Assembly: GCA_938010435.1 (NCBI GenBank)
Contig: CALLUS010000026.1
Location: forward strand, 1 to 64,000
DNA from: an uncultured Rhizobiaceae group bacterium
GTDB taxonomy: Bacteria > Pseudomonadota > Alphaproteobacteria > Rhizobiales > Rhizobiaceae
Length of the DNA stretch: 64,000 nucleotides
Reading direction: 5' to 3'
Made by a program: the position numbers and the translations under genes. The notes below the pieces were generated by a model, which saw only the letters and a program-made list of their open reading frames with translations, ran no database searches and was not told the origin of the DNA. Of the stretch, positions 38,645 to 47,599 are shown one piece after another (positions within the stretch are counted from its first letter, which is position 1; each line of letters begins with the position of its first letter).

Positions 38645-39679
38645 ATGATGCGTATCTGTTTGCCATCAAACCCTATGCAATCAGGACTGCCAAAACGATT
38701 GGACATTTTGGGACGTCGGTCGCGCTTTAAACGCCAACCGACGGGCAAACGAACCGTACTCACAATTCGTGATATCGAAATCTTCCGTTTGCTCTGGCGC
38801 TATCGTTATCTGTCGTCCGATCGTATCGTCTCGCACTTCAACCCAGGAAGTCCCAACCGGTTGAAAGAGCGCCTTGGCGATCTCTTTCATGAGACCCACC
38901 ACATCAACCGACCTCCTGCCCAATGGCGCAGAGCTAGGGCGGAACAGTTTCCTTCGACATATGAACTGACTAAGATTGGACTGGAAGCATACGCCGACGC
39001 GGAAGCTGAGCTTACACTTCCCTCTCCCGCTGTCAGTTTTGGTGGAGCGATCAATCGTCGGATACTGCAGTTCAATCATGCACAACAGATCAGTGAGGTT
39101 CTTTTTGACATTGAGCAGTTGAGTATGGGCTCACAAACCAAACGCTTAGTCATTGAACACGACATTCTGGAAAAAGCTTCCGCAAAACTCAAACGCAAAA
39201 TTGAACACACCAAACTTGATGTGGCTATTCCAAAATCAAAGTTCATGCCGCTTCAAAAAGCACCGTTCAAAACACAGATTGTTCCTGATGCTCTGTTCGG
39301 GATCGAACACATCGATGGCAAAGCATCCACTTATCGCTTTTACGCCCTTGAAGTGGAGCGCAAGAACCCCACGCGCAGAGGCACCCTGGAAAAACCAAGT
39401 GCCCTCAAAAAGCTGCTCGCCTATAAGGCACTCCTCAAAGCCAATACATTGCGCAAACAACTTTCGCTTCCCCACCTGCATTTGATCATTGCAGCGGAAA
39501 CACCAGAGAAACTTCTTAAAATCATGGGGATGGCTGACGAGATCTGGAGCAAAGACCAGCAATCGTTTTTGCTGTTTGCTCCGCCAGAACAGTTAAGGCA
39601 ATCCAGTTCTGATAAACCAGATCCCTATTCACCGTTTATGGAAATCACCAAGAAATGGTTTGAGCATTTCCAGCCTTGA
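38645..39679 (+). CDS. Replication-relaxation family protein (copy 1)
   Basis: 344 residues. An N-terminal winged-helix 'LTIRDIEIFRLLWRYRYLSSDRIVSHF' followed by a 'YELTKIGLEAYAD' strand and a C-terminal nuclease-like part ('KLDVAIPKSKF', 'QIVPDALFGIE', 'FYALEVERKNP') match the Replic_Relax (PF13814) pattern, where D/E/K residues recall PD-(D/E)xK folds. Two adjacent ATGs (38645, 38648) compete for the start. Follows the ATPase by 97 bp; the same gene order recurs at 53965-56645. Confidence 0.75.
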   Translation: MMRICLPSNPMQSGLPKRLDILGRRSRFKRQPTGKRTVLTIRDIEIFRLLWRYRYLSSDRIVSHFNPGSPNRLKERLGDLFHETHHINRPPAQWRRARAEQFPSTYELTKIGLEAYADAEAELTLPSPAVSFGGAINRRILQFNHAQQISEVLFDIEQLSMGSQTKRLVIEHDILEKASAKLKRKIEHTKLDVAIPKSKFMPLQKAPFKTQIVPDALFGIEHIDGKASTYRFYALEVERKNPTRRGTLEKPSALKKLLAYKALLKANTLRKQLSLPHLHLIIAAETPEKLLKIMGMADEIWSKDQQSFLLFAPPEQLRQSSSDKPDPYSPFMEITKKWFEHFQP

Positions 39680-39709
39680 TTGCCTGCAACAATCAAAAAG
39701 CTAGACGGC

Positions 39710-40411
39710 TCATTTTTTGAATTTGAACCTCCGCACGTAAGTCAGCGTCCCACCCCAACTTTCCTTGCGCACTTCCAGATACCCTTTCTTCACAAGTTCA
39801 TTCACTTGAGCATTGAATGCAGGCCGCCTGATGCCTCGCTGGTCCGCCATCACCTGTTGACTTGGTGCCCTCGTTCCTTGGTCGGCCAGAACGGAATAGG
39901 TCAGAATTGCGCCATCTCCAAGATTGGTGTCCTCAAGCAGCGCCACTGGCACTTGCACAAATCCCCCTATCGAAAAGTCATCTCCATCTTGAAATTCAAT
40001 GTCGAAACCTTCACCTCGATCAGGAACAATAACGTGCCCACCTTTGGCAACCCGGCATAGGATTTCATAAGTATTAGCTCGAGCTGATCCATTTTGACTA
40101 ATGTTGATGAAACCATTGTCTTGCAAGCTTTTAAGATTGCGCCTCATCTGACGATCGGTCTTACCTCGCATAGCCCCCAAACTCCCCTGCGATGGAAAAC
40201 AAGTTGGATGTTGCCAGGCAAATGACAGAAGCAAGAGATGGGTGATCTTGTCGCCATCCGACAGCGATTGAGAAAACAGGACAACTCTCGGCAACTGAAC
40301 AAAGCCGCGCAATGTAATGTCATCGGCATCTTTCAGTTGGCTTGGGTAACGCTGCAGCATAGACCGCACATGTTCTGGGGCGTTTATTTGTTTTGTTGGT
40401 TCTTCGTTCAT
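39710..40411 (-). CDS. Replication-initiator-like protein with two winged-helix repeats
   Basis: 233 residues. Two homologous winged-helix units: residues ~35-105 (GFVQLPRVVLF...LKSLQDNGFINI) and ~150-225 (GFVQVPVALLE...NELVKKGYLEVR). Each contains a helix-turn-helix (PSQGSLGAMRGKTDRQMRRN; PSQQVMADQRGIRRPAFNAQ). Tandem winged-helix architecture with iterons directly upstream of the start is that of iteron-dependent plasmid initiators. Transcribed away from the iterons. It could instead be a repressor that binds them. Confidence 0.65.
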   Translation of the reverse strand: MNEEPTKQINAPEHVRSMLQRYPSQLKDADDITLRGFVQLPRVVLFSQSLSDGDKITHLLLLSFAWQHPTCFPSQGSLGAMRGKTDRQMRRNLKSLQDNGFINISQNGSARANTYEILCRVAKGGHVIVPDRGEGFDIEFQDGDDFSIGGFVQVPVALLEDTNLGDGAILTYSVLADQGTRAPSQQVMADQRGIRRPAFNAQVNELVKKGYLEVRKESWGGTLTYVRRFKFKK

Positions 40412-40449
40412 AGGAATTGAGTTTATCGACGTCGAACGAGGACAACGGC

Positions 40450-40864
40450 CTGTCTGAATTTGTCCCTTCTAAATGATGAAGCGCAAAATTCTCGCAATGC
40501 AGTCTGTTCGAATTTGTCCCTCAAATTATATCATCCAACTGAGCATACCGCTGTCTGCAATTGTGGATTACTCAGCCCTCATCATGTGGATATCTCAAAC
40601 CAAATGACTCCTTCCTGTCCTACGGTTCGGACAGATCAAAGACATTCCTCCTTATATAAAATATTCATTCAATATGATGGGCTGACAGATCGTGTTCCAA
40701 ACGAACAATCCACACTCTGTTCGAATTTGTCTTACAAAATTGCCAAGGAAAAGGTCTGATTGGGGTGAGCACAAAAATCGGCAAAAATGATCAGGCCTGC
40801 CTAAAGTTGCCTGTTCGAAAGTGTCCCTAATTCTTCGGATAGAAGTGTTCGAAATCTGTCCGTC
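40450..40864. other. Iteron array, probable origin of replication
   Basis: Five direct, same-strand copies of TGTTCGAATTTGTCC-like iterons: 40451-40468 (TGTCTGAATTTGTCCCTT), 40505-40522, 40718-40735, 40812-40829 (TGTTCGAAAGTGTCCCTA) and 40846-40864. A degenerate inverted copy may lie at 40629-40644. An AT-rich stretch (40651-40675, TTATATAAAATATTCATTCA) could be the unwinding element. The array sits in 600 bp upstream of the tandem winged-helix gene, with no credible gene inside. Confidence 0.7.
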
Positions 40865-41011
40865 AATTTAGTTGATCTCACTTTTTACGGAACTCTTTCG
40901 GTAAATTCACGGTCACTTCACGGCACCTCGCGAGAACTTGGTCAACGCTTTCAATTCTCTGACATTTCAAACGATATTGAAAGTTCATGATATCGGCTTT
41001 GGGGGAAGGGC

Positions 41012-42019
41012 ATGGAAGTGATGAAGGGCCATTTGAGCAGTATCCGTCGCAGCGTAAGTTCAACATTTGTTTGCGTTGTAACAATCGTCTTGGCAACTGG
41101 CTGCACAGCTGGGATCAAGGGAAGAGCAGATGTACCATCCTACATAGCTAAATCACCTTCCAGATCGGTGTACGCAGAAGAAATATCGATTCAACTTGGA
41201 TCTGCAAATGCGGCGCAAGCTGCATATTGTTTAGCTGATCCTTCAGCATGCCCGTTGGACGGCGCTGGAAGTTTATCCCGCGAGAAACGATTGCTCGTTG
41301 AACAATCTGTTCAGATTAATTCCAGTGAGGACGCGCTGGCTCGATACAGAAATAACTATCTAAACTCCATGATGAGTGCTCACGAACTCGCACTGCAAGA
41401 CTATGCACGTCAGCTGTCAATTGAAGGGCGCGGTGGTTCCTTTGCAAAACACTTAGCCACTCTTGGGCTCGCATCTGCGGCCTCAATTACCGGATCGGAA
41501 AAAGCATCAAGTATCCTAAATGTTTTGACTACTGCAGTTGTTGGTGTCGGAGATGGTTACAACCAAGAGGTTCTCTTAGGGAGCACAATTTCTGCCTTAC
41601 TCAATCAAATGAAGGCAGACCAGTCTAAAAAGCGAAACTGGATTGTTGGCAGAATGTCAAAGTCAAACGCTAGTTATCCGTTGTCGGCCGCTAGATTAGA
41701 CATAACAGAACTAGGTTCCAACGTTTCAATAGACTCAGCCATTGCGGCCATCCAAGAACAAGCAGAAAGCGCCAAAAAACAGGCCGTTGAAAAAGAAAAC
41801 CTTGCCCGCACCATCTCTTTTTCAAAGGGCAAATATTCAGATCGGCTGCAAGTTTGGTTTGATGTCGATGATGAGAAGTTACACCAATCTCGCATTGAAA
41901 ACGCGGAGGCTTTTTTGAAGAAAAACAACGTCAGCGTATCATTCTATGAGGTCTATTCCCAACCAGATAAATACGCAGAGTGGCACGAAAAACTGATCAA
42001 TGAATTCAACATCCCATAA
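41012..42019 (+). CDS. Lipoprotein of unknown function
   Basis: 335 residues. N-terminal signal with lipobox LATGC (Cys near residue 31). Mature part is mostly alpha-helical, with Ala/Ser-rich helices ('ALQDYARQLSIEGRGG', 'GLASAASITGSEKASSILNVLTTAVVGVGDG') and a coiled-coil-like segment (AIAAIQEQAESAKKQAVEKENLA). The C-terminus has 'SDRLQVWFDVDDEKLHQSRIENAEAFL'. A GGGGGAAGGG box precedes the ATG. Founding gene of the cargo block on this strand; not recognised. Confidence 0.65.
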   Translation: MEVMKGHLSSIRRSVSSTFVCVVTIVLATGCTAGIKGRADVPSYIAKSPSRSVYAEEISIQLGSANAAQAAYCLADPSACPLDGAGSLSREKRLLVEQSVQINSSEDALARYRNNYLNSMMSAHELALQDYARQLSIEGRGGSFAKHLATLGLASAASITGSEKASSILNVLTTAVVGVGDGYNQEVLLGSTISALLNQMKADQSKKRNWIVGRMSKSNASYPLSAARLDITELGSNVSIDSAIAAIQEQAESAKKQAVEKENLARTISFSKGKYSDRLQVWFDVDDEKLHQSRIENAEAFLKKNNVSVSFYEVYSQPDKYAEWHEKLINEFNIP

Positions 42020-42028
42020 GGAGCAAAC

Positions 42029-42175
42029 ATGGCTGAACCTGTGACAATCACAAATGTCGATAACAACGAAAGGGCAATTTTCTTGGCCCGTCTCTTGAAA
42101 CGCGAATATCCGAATTGGAATATCAAGAAATCCAAACAAATTGATGGAAACTACAAAATCACTGCGACACCTTGA
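42029..42175 (+). CDS. 48-residue protein
   Basis: ATG at 42029, stop at 42173-42175, 48 residues, starting with AEPVTITNVDNNERAIFLARL and ending in a Lys/Asn/Tyr-rich tail. The ribosome binding site AAGGAG (42018-42023) overlaps the stop region of the lipoprotein gene, and only 9 bp separate the two frames, so co-translation is likely. The sequence 'LLKREYPNWNIKKSKQIDGNYKITATP' looks like a small folded or partner protein. No family recognised. Confidence 0.6.
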   Translation: MAEPVTITNVDNNERAIFLARLLKREYPNWNIKKSKQIDGNYKITATP

Positions 42176-42206
42176 TGTTTTTTCAAACTAGCGCAGCAAG
42201 TAATCA

Positions 42207-43850
42207 TCATTTGTTCAGTAGCGCTGACTCTCTCAGAGTTTTACTCAGACTGAAGCGTTCCTGAATATCTTGAATCGATGTTGATTGATCGAACGATTTC
42301 AGTTCTTCAAGAGTTTGATCCAATTTTTTCTGGTTATTTAGCTTAGCGTACATTAGCGCCAGAAAACGCTTATTAGCCATAAATTGTGAACTTTCGCTGC
42401 GTACACTTTCTCCCAATTTTGCGGCGTTGACGTAATCCCCCGCCAAAGCTGTAGAAATAAAAGCGACTTGTTCAAGTTGAGATTTATGAGGGCCAACTCC
42501 TACAATTTGGCTCGCCAAAAGTGTTAGCCTTTGCCCGTCTTCAAAATTGCCCAAGTGGGTATTGGTCAATCCAAGGTACCCGATTCCGATAGCACTTGTG
42601 GGGTTCAAGGCAACACTTTTTTCGGCCAACTCATGTGCGACCTCGTGATTTTGAAGCCAACTCGTTTGCATATATGCGCAAAGTGCCAGCACCAAAGCAT
42701 TGTTAGGGTCTTCATCAATCGCTCTTTTCATAAGATCGCGCATTCGTTCCAACAAAGGCTGTCTATCCAAATCAGTGCTTTCGCCTAATCGAAATGTCAG
42801 CAAATATGCCAACCAAGACAAGTAAATGCCTTTTCTATTTATTTCATACGCACGAACCAAAAGTTTCTCCGCTTCATCCAATCGATCCGGTTGAAATGAA
42901 AACATCAGTTCCACCGCCTGAAAGCACAGTCCAGATGCAGTATCTTCTTCGGTTGGACTGCTCATGCAGCTTGTAAATTCCTTTATCGTGCGATCAACAG
43001 CCGTGTTGATCAAATGAAGCACCTCCTGCGTTTCAAGCGATAGATCAGCATTCCGTCCAACAGTTCTAATTGTGCTCAGCAAGACCTCTTTTGATGGTTT
43101 GTCGGTTAAACGCACCCCGACATTAACGCTCCCTTCAATGCCGAAAGCTTTGGTGTCGATCAATACCGTGCGCCGTTTAACTCTGCTATTCAGATCATCC
43201 TCAGGTATTCCATCAAACACTTTTATGCTTGAAGCATCAGTGAGGCTACTACACAGAACATCAGTCAAGATGTCGGAAAATAGCAGGTTTTCATTCGAAT
43301 CACCTTTTATGTGATTACGTATTATGGCTGGTTCTGCTGTTGAGTATTTCAAATCCTTTGTTTTACCACCCACTTGATCAGTTGTGAGTTCCTCGTCCAA
43401 TTTTTCAAATTTGGTTTCGAAATATGACCTTTGTACTGTCAGCCAGTGTTCATATTCTGGATCACGCGGATCGATGTTTTCGAGGAATACAGGTGGTTCA
43501 GGAAACTTTTTCAGAAACCCACGCAGATAGTCCATGTCGTTGATGTCTATCCAAAGCTGGCTGTTGTCTAGCGATATTTGCCGCCTATCGGAAACCAAAG
43601 TTGCCGAGTTCGTACCCAAGCTTCTCCTAATCTCTGAGAGGGTTTGTCTAAGACTGCCGAAAGCCTGCTCAGAAGAACGGTCACTCCAAAGGTGGTCTAC
43701 GAGCCAACTTCGAGATCGTGTCGAGTTCGGTGCCATAGCGAGCATTGCGATAAGTGCACATGCTTTCTGAGATTTAAGCTGTAGCGTTACTCCCGATTGC
43801 TCTCGCATGCGAAAGTTACCTAGCAAGTACAATTCTATTTTCTTGCCCAT
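42207..43850 (-). CDS. SARP/BTAD-type transcriptional regulator with TPR-like C-terminus
   Basis: 547 residues from the ATG at 43850 (MGKKIELYLLGNF); a GTG at 43862 is possible. N-terminal OmpR-type winged helix: 'SQKACALIAMLAMAPNSTRSRSWLVDHLWSDRSSEQAFGSLRQTLSEIRRSL'. Then a poorly conserved middle, and residues ~320-530 form TPR-like helices ('ALVLALCAYMQTSW', 'NPTSAIGIGYLGLTNTHLGNFEDGQRL'). Divergent from the PAP2-like gene with a 180-bp shared promoter region, so it probably controls that operon. No receiver domain. Confidence 0.8.
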   Translation of the reverse strand: MGKKIELYLLGNFRMREQSGVTLQLKSQKACALIAMLAMAPNSTRSRSWLVDHLWSDRSSEQAFGSLRQTLSEIRRSLGTNSATLVSDRRQISLDNSQLWIDINDMDYLRGFLKKFPEPPVFLENIDPRDPEYEHWLTVQRSYFETKFEKLDEELTTDQVGGKTKDLKYSTAEPAIIRNHIKGDSNENLLFSDILTDVLCSSLTDASSIKVFDGIPEDDLNSRVKRRTVLIDTKAFGIEGSVNVGVRLTDKPSKEVLLSTIRTVGRNADLSLETQEVLHLINTAVDRTIKEFTSCMSSPTEEDTASGLCFQAVELMFSFQPDRLDEAEKLLVRAYEINRKGIYLSWLAYLLTFRLGESTDLDRQPLLERMRDLMKRAIDEDPNNALVLALCAYMQTSWLQNHEVAHELAEKSVALNPTSAIGIGYLGLTNTHLGNFEDGQRLTLLASQIVGVGPHKSQLEQVAFISTALAGDYVNAAKLGESVRSESSQFMANKRFLALMYAKLNNQKKLDQTLEELKSFDQSTSIQDIQERFSLSKTLRESALLNK

Positions 43851-44030
43851 ATCCCCAGCCACCCAAGTCTTTGCAAATCTACCTTCTTGTAATCATCAAA
43901 TTTCATTTACCACTAAACAAAAGCGTCAAAACATCGTGATTTTTACGCGAATAGAGAAATTATCGCAAAACTAAACATTGACTATTCTGGGCGTTGGTTG
44001 CCCAATTGTCAAAACATTGGGGAGAAGATA

Positions 44031-45233
44031 ATGGCTTCTACAGGATTATCAAACTACGGCAATTACGGAAATTACGGAAACTACGGCAACTATGGTAACT
44101 ATGGTAACTATGGTAATTACGGCTCATACGGGTCGAATGGTAGTACTCCCGGCGCGGCGCCGGCATTGATCAATGCCCATGCAGGGGTAGTAGGACAATG
44201 GAAATGGCAAGATTCCCCCTCAGACAATTATGTTCCAGAACAACTCGAAATGGACTCTTCTGACAATTTGGAAAGGTGGTCACCAGCAGTAAGGTCCACA
44301 ATTTTTGTTGCAGAACTAGCCGAACTGTTCAAATTTACGCTCAAGCCCAAAGATAATTCAGCGAAACTAAAAGTTAGATTCACCGGAACTCACGCCAAAG
44401 ATAAAAAGATAAAGGGTTACGACCCAGCCATAACGATTGCGAAGATTTATCGTCCCGATGAACGAGCTTTTGCAGAACAAATAAGCCATCTTCGAGACTA
44501 CGCAGATCAACGCCAAGATCGCATGCCCGAAATTCTAACTCAGCTTGACGACATAATGTCATTTGCTGGTTCAGTCGGGTTGATGCATCCTGATACCAAA
44601 CCGTGGACCTATGAATTTGTAAATGCTTGCCTTGGTGCCAGTGCCATCCCGATCATGCGTTTCAAACATGCAACGGCCAGCCGGCGTCCCATTGAATATC
44701 ATGGACAGATACAACCTATGATTCAAACGCCTGCCCACTCAAGTTTCCCCAGCGGTCATGCAACACAGAGCTTCATGGTGGCGTCAATATTATCATCACT
44801 TGCAGAATTGCAAGCACCAAAACCGACTTCAACCAATCCTAGTCCAAACCCAGTCTGGCGCGAACAACTTTTTCGACATGCCGCTAGAATTGCTGAGAAC
44901 AGAACGGTAGCTGGCGTTCATTTTCCCATTGATAGTATGGCAGGCGCGATGCTTGGCGTTTCATTGGCCGATTATTTCATGAATCGTTCAAGTTCAAAGC
45001 CTTCTATATTTCAGGCATGGCGTTTTGACCCAACCCACTACGGAAAAACTGGATTCAATTATAGTATTATCAAAAATATCCATCGTCAGGACGCTACAAT
45101 CAAGTCTGAAACGGGTGAGGAGATTGGCAAGCGCAAATTCAATACCGCTCGATCGAAGTCCAGTTCTCTATTAACTTATCTGTGGGAGACAAAAGTAAAA
45201 CCAGAATGGATCATTCCACACATACAGTTGTAG
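44031..45233 (+). CDS. Vanadium-haloperoxidase/PAP2-like protein with (NYG)8 N-terminus
   Basis: 400 residues; start at 44031 with GGAGAAG upstream. Residues 8-31 are eight perfect Asn-Tyr-Gly repeats, followed by a single SYG and a low-complexity linker. The remaining ~350 residues form the haloperoxidase/PAP2 fold, with KX6RP (KHATASRRP), the acid motif PSGHAT and R-x5-H-x3-D (RTVAGVHFPID): all residues for phosphate or vanadate binding are intact. No signal peptide, so probably cytosolic or exported by an unusual route. Neighbour of the subtilase gene, 17 bp downstream. Confidence 0.82.
   Translation: MASTGLSNYGNYGNYGNYGNYGNYGNYGNYGSYGSNGSTPGAAPALINAHAGVVGQWKWQDSPSDNYVPEQLEMDSSDNLERWSPAVRSTIFVAELAELFKFTLKPKDNSAKLKVRFTGTHAKDKKIKGYDPAITIAKIYRPDERAFAEQISHLRDYADQRQDRMPEILTQLDDIMSFAGSVGLMHPDTKPWTYEFVNACLGASAIPIMRFKHATASRRPIEYHGQIQPMIQTPAHSSFPSGHATQSFMVASILSSLAELQAPKPTSTNPSPNPVWREQLFRHAARIAENRTVAGVHFPIDSMAGAMLGVSLADYFMNRSSSKPSIFQAWRFDPTHYGKTGFNYSIIKNIHRQDATIKSETGEEIGKRKFNTARSKSSSLLTYLWETKVKPEWIIPHIQL
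44052..44123 (+). repeat. In-frame 9-bp tandem repeat encoding (NYG)8
   Basis: Eight 9-bp units at 44052-44123 (AAYTAYGGN), with synonymous variation at the third position; three units in a row read AACTATGGT. Synonymous drift shows the peptide is selected. The repeats may still vary in number by slippage. Confidence 0.9.
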
Positions 45234-45250
45234 CGGCAAGGAACGTAGAC

Positions 45251-47389
45251 ATGGCTTATTGTTGGGGTTTCCCATTGGATCTCTTTATCAACTCAAGCAC
45301 CCCTTACACGGATTGGTGGCTTAGATATCAGCGTTACTACGAGAGAGATTTTGATCCAGAGCAAAACATCAAGTTTTTACCAATAGAAAAATTACTTGCC
45401 AGCCCGTCCTCGGAAATGGCAGCGCTAAAACTACCTTCAAATTTGGGCGACCACAAATGGACTGAGGAAAATCCGAGACTTGGCTTGGATGAGATGTTCC
45501 CCGTGGAGATTGCACCTATTAAACCAGGTACCTATTGTGGCCCCCCAACAGTGTCGCCAAAAGGGAGTGCTGAGCAACTAGGAGATGATGATGTCATAAC
45601 TGCGATAATCGATGACGGTATCGCATTTGCAAATGAACGATTTTTAAAGCGAGACGGGCACCTACTGAAAACAAGGGTCAAACATTTCTGGAATCAGGAT
45701 GCAAAAATTGACTCCGATAAGCATCCAACTGATGGGTGCAGTGTCGAGTTTGGGCGAGAGTGGTCAGAATCAGAGATCAATTGTTTGATCCAGACGAACC
45801 AGACTGATAGCGGAGGCTTTGATGAAGCCGGAGTGTATCGGGACACCATGATGGATTCTCTTTTAAAAACAAACCAGTGCCATGGAACCCATGTCTTGGA
45901 TGTTGCGGCAGGTTACAATTTTTCGGATCACAAAGAAAACTCGAAAGCAAAAAAACGCCCAATTATTGCAGTTCAACTTCCAAGAATAGCAACGGAAGAT
46001 GCATCTGGAGCATTTTTAGGCGTTTATGTCAGTCGCGCAGTCGCTTATATCCTAGAGCGTGCAGACCGGCTTCAAAAATTTCCAAATGCTCCCCGCCCGG
46101 TGGTTATCAATTTTAGTTATGGCATATATGCAGGCCCACATGATGGAAGTGGATTGTTGGAGAGTTGGTTAGATAACGTTATCGAATACAGGCGAAATCG
46201 TTTTTCCGCAGATTCAACTCAAAAAGTAACTCCAGTTAGCTTCATTGTTCCTGCTGGAAACAGCCATCACTCTAGTACTCACGCTCGAGTTAAGCTCACC
46301 AAAGGCCCAAAGCCACAATTTATCCAATGGCGATTGCAACCTAACAATAAGTCTCCAAATTTTTTAGAAATTTGGACTGCACCTTTTGAGAGGCCAGTCG
46401 GAAAAAAAACCAATGGCATGCATGAAAAACCTTCACGGTCAAACATCTCCATTTCCATTCTCCCCCCGTCTGAAAAAACTCCCATTGAACTTGATGGACC
46501 TGAGTTGGGGAAATTCACCCCGTTCTTAGATCATAGTGGTGAGATCGTTGGGGGTATTTATGCTGAACAATTTGACGTAAAAAAAGGCGGCAGTGGAAAA
46601 TTGTGGGCAAAACAACGCTATACGTTGGTCCTTACTCGCACTGACAATGATGGCTTAGAAGCGGTGGATCCTGACGGCCCCAACATACTTAGCCAAACAA
46701 AAAACCCACCCAATGAAGAGGTTTTGTTAAGCCATGGAAAGTGGACTGTTGGACTCAAGCATTCTTCGGCCATCCCAAACAATTGCTCAACAGATTTGCA
46801 TCTTTGGATTCAGCGAAACGATACTCCTTCAGGTTTTCGAAAGGATGGGCGCCAAGGTTACTTTGAAGATATCGAATACGATCTCTTCAACGCAAATGGA
46901 GAACCTCATGGGAGTGTAGATGAGCAACCCGGATACATTCAATCGGCAGGAACATTGAATGCCATTGCTACGGGCGAACACACCATTCGAGTGGGAGCTT
47001 ACAAGATGACAGATGGGTTTGTAGATGGTCCAGCCTACTATAGTTCGTCGGCCTCACTTGAACTTCCAGAGTTTGCAAACACAGTTGATATTTCAGCGGC
47101 CGCAGCAGAAAATCCAGCATTACCAGGTATTGCAACGGTTGGTGTTACTTCTGGGTCTTCAGTGCGCATAGCAGGTACAAGCATCGCAGTTCCGCAAGTC
47201 AGTAGGATGATCGCTAACCTTCTTGAAACCGGATTAGACCCTAGAGGTCATGGGTTCACAGGTAGCCGTAAAGACGTGCGGCGAGTGGCTACATATTTTC
47301 AAGAACCCAACCCAGCTGATATTGACAGATTAGGCTGTGGATTGCTGCCCTACGCTCCTTGGTTTGGCGAGGTAGAACCCAAACCCTAA
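45251..47389 (+). CDS. Subtilisin-like (S8) serine protease
   Basis: 712 residues from the ATG at 45251, chosen because AAGGAA lies 9 nt upstream and immediately follows the previous stop; a GTG at 45182 would overlap. The catalytic triad is complete: Asp in TAIIDDGIAF, His in CHGTHVLDVAAG, Ser in AGTSIAVPQVSR, plus the oxyanion Asn in VPAGNSHH. A ~250-residue insertion lies between the Asn and Ser blocks, much larger than in a typical S8. No signal peptide is seen. Co-operonic with the PAP2-like gene; its substrate is unknown. Confidence 0.88.
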   Translation: MAYCWGFPLDLFINSSTPYTDWWLRYQRYYERDFDPEQNIKFLPIEKLLASPSSEMAALKLPSNLGDHKWTEENPRLGLDEMFPVEIAPIKPGTYCGPPTVSPKGSAEQLGDDDVITAIIDDGIAFANERFLKRDGHLLKTRVKHFWNQDAKIDSDKHPTDGCSVEFGREWSESEINCLIQTNQTDSGGFDEAGVYRDTMMDSLLKTNQCHGTHVLDVAAGYNFSDHKENSKAKKRPIIAVQLPRIATEDASGAFLGVYVSRAVAYILERADRLQKFPNAPRPVVINFSYGIYAGPHDGSGLLESWLDNVIEYRRNRFSADSTQKVTPVSFIVPAGNSHHSSTHARVKLTKGPKPQFIQWRLQPNNKSPNFLEIWTAPFERPVGKKTNGMHEKPSRSNISISILPPSEKTPIELDGPELGKFTPFLDHSGEIVGGIYAEQFDVKKGGSGKLWAKQRYTLVLTRTDNDGLEAVDPDGPNILSQTKNPPNEEVLLSHGKWTVGLKHSSAIPNNCSTDLHLWIQRNDTPSGFRKDGRQGYFEDIEYDLFNANGEPHGSVDEQPGYIQSAGTLNAIATGEHTIRVGAYKMTDGFVDGPAYYSSSASLELPEFANTVDISAAAAENPALPGIATVGVTSGSSVRIAGTSIAVPQVSRMIANLLETGLDPRGHGFTGSRKDVRRVATYFQEPNPADIDRLGCGLLPYAPWFGEVEPKP

Positions 47390-47599
47390 GCAAAAAGACA
47401 ATCAAAGTCCCTGTGCCTTCGCGCCTCCATTACCAAATCAATTATCAAAACTTCATTGCTGCAAAGGTCATGGGGATAAGGTCAATAAATTACGGAGAAT
47501 CATTTAGTTGAAATGAGTTAGTATCTAATTTTCAAGCCTAGACTGGTACAGTATCACTTGACAGCAATTGCTTTCAGCATGTCGCAATCTCAACACTAG

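Noticed and set aside
40460-40759. Plus-strand frame across the iteron array
   Set aside because: Its codons are dictated by the iterons and the region has no start signal; treated as non-coding origin DNA.
44052-44123. Possible CRISPR-like or intergenic tandem repeat
   Set aside because: The 9-bp period is in frame with a gene, has no spacers, and codes for NYG; it is a protein repeat.
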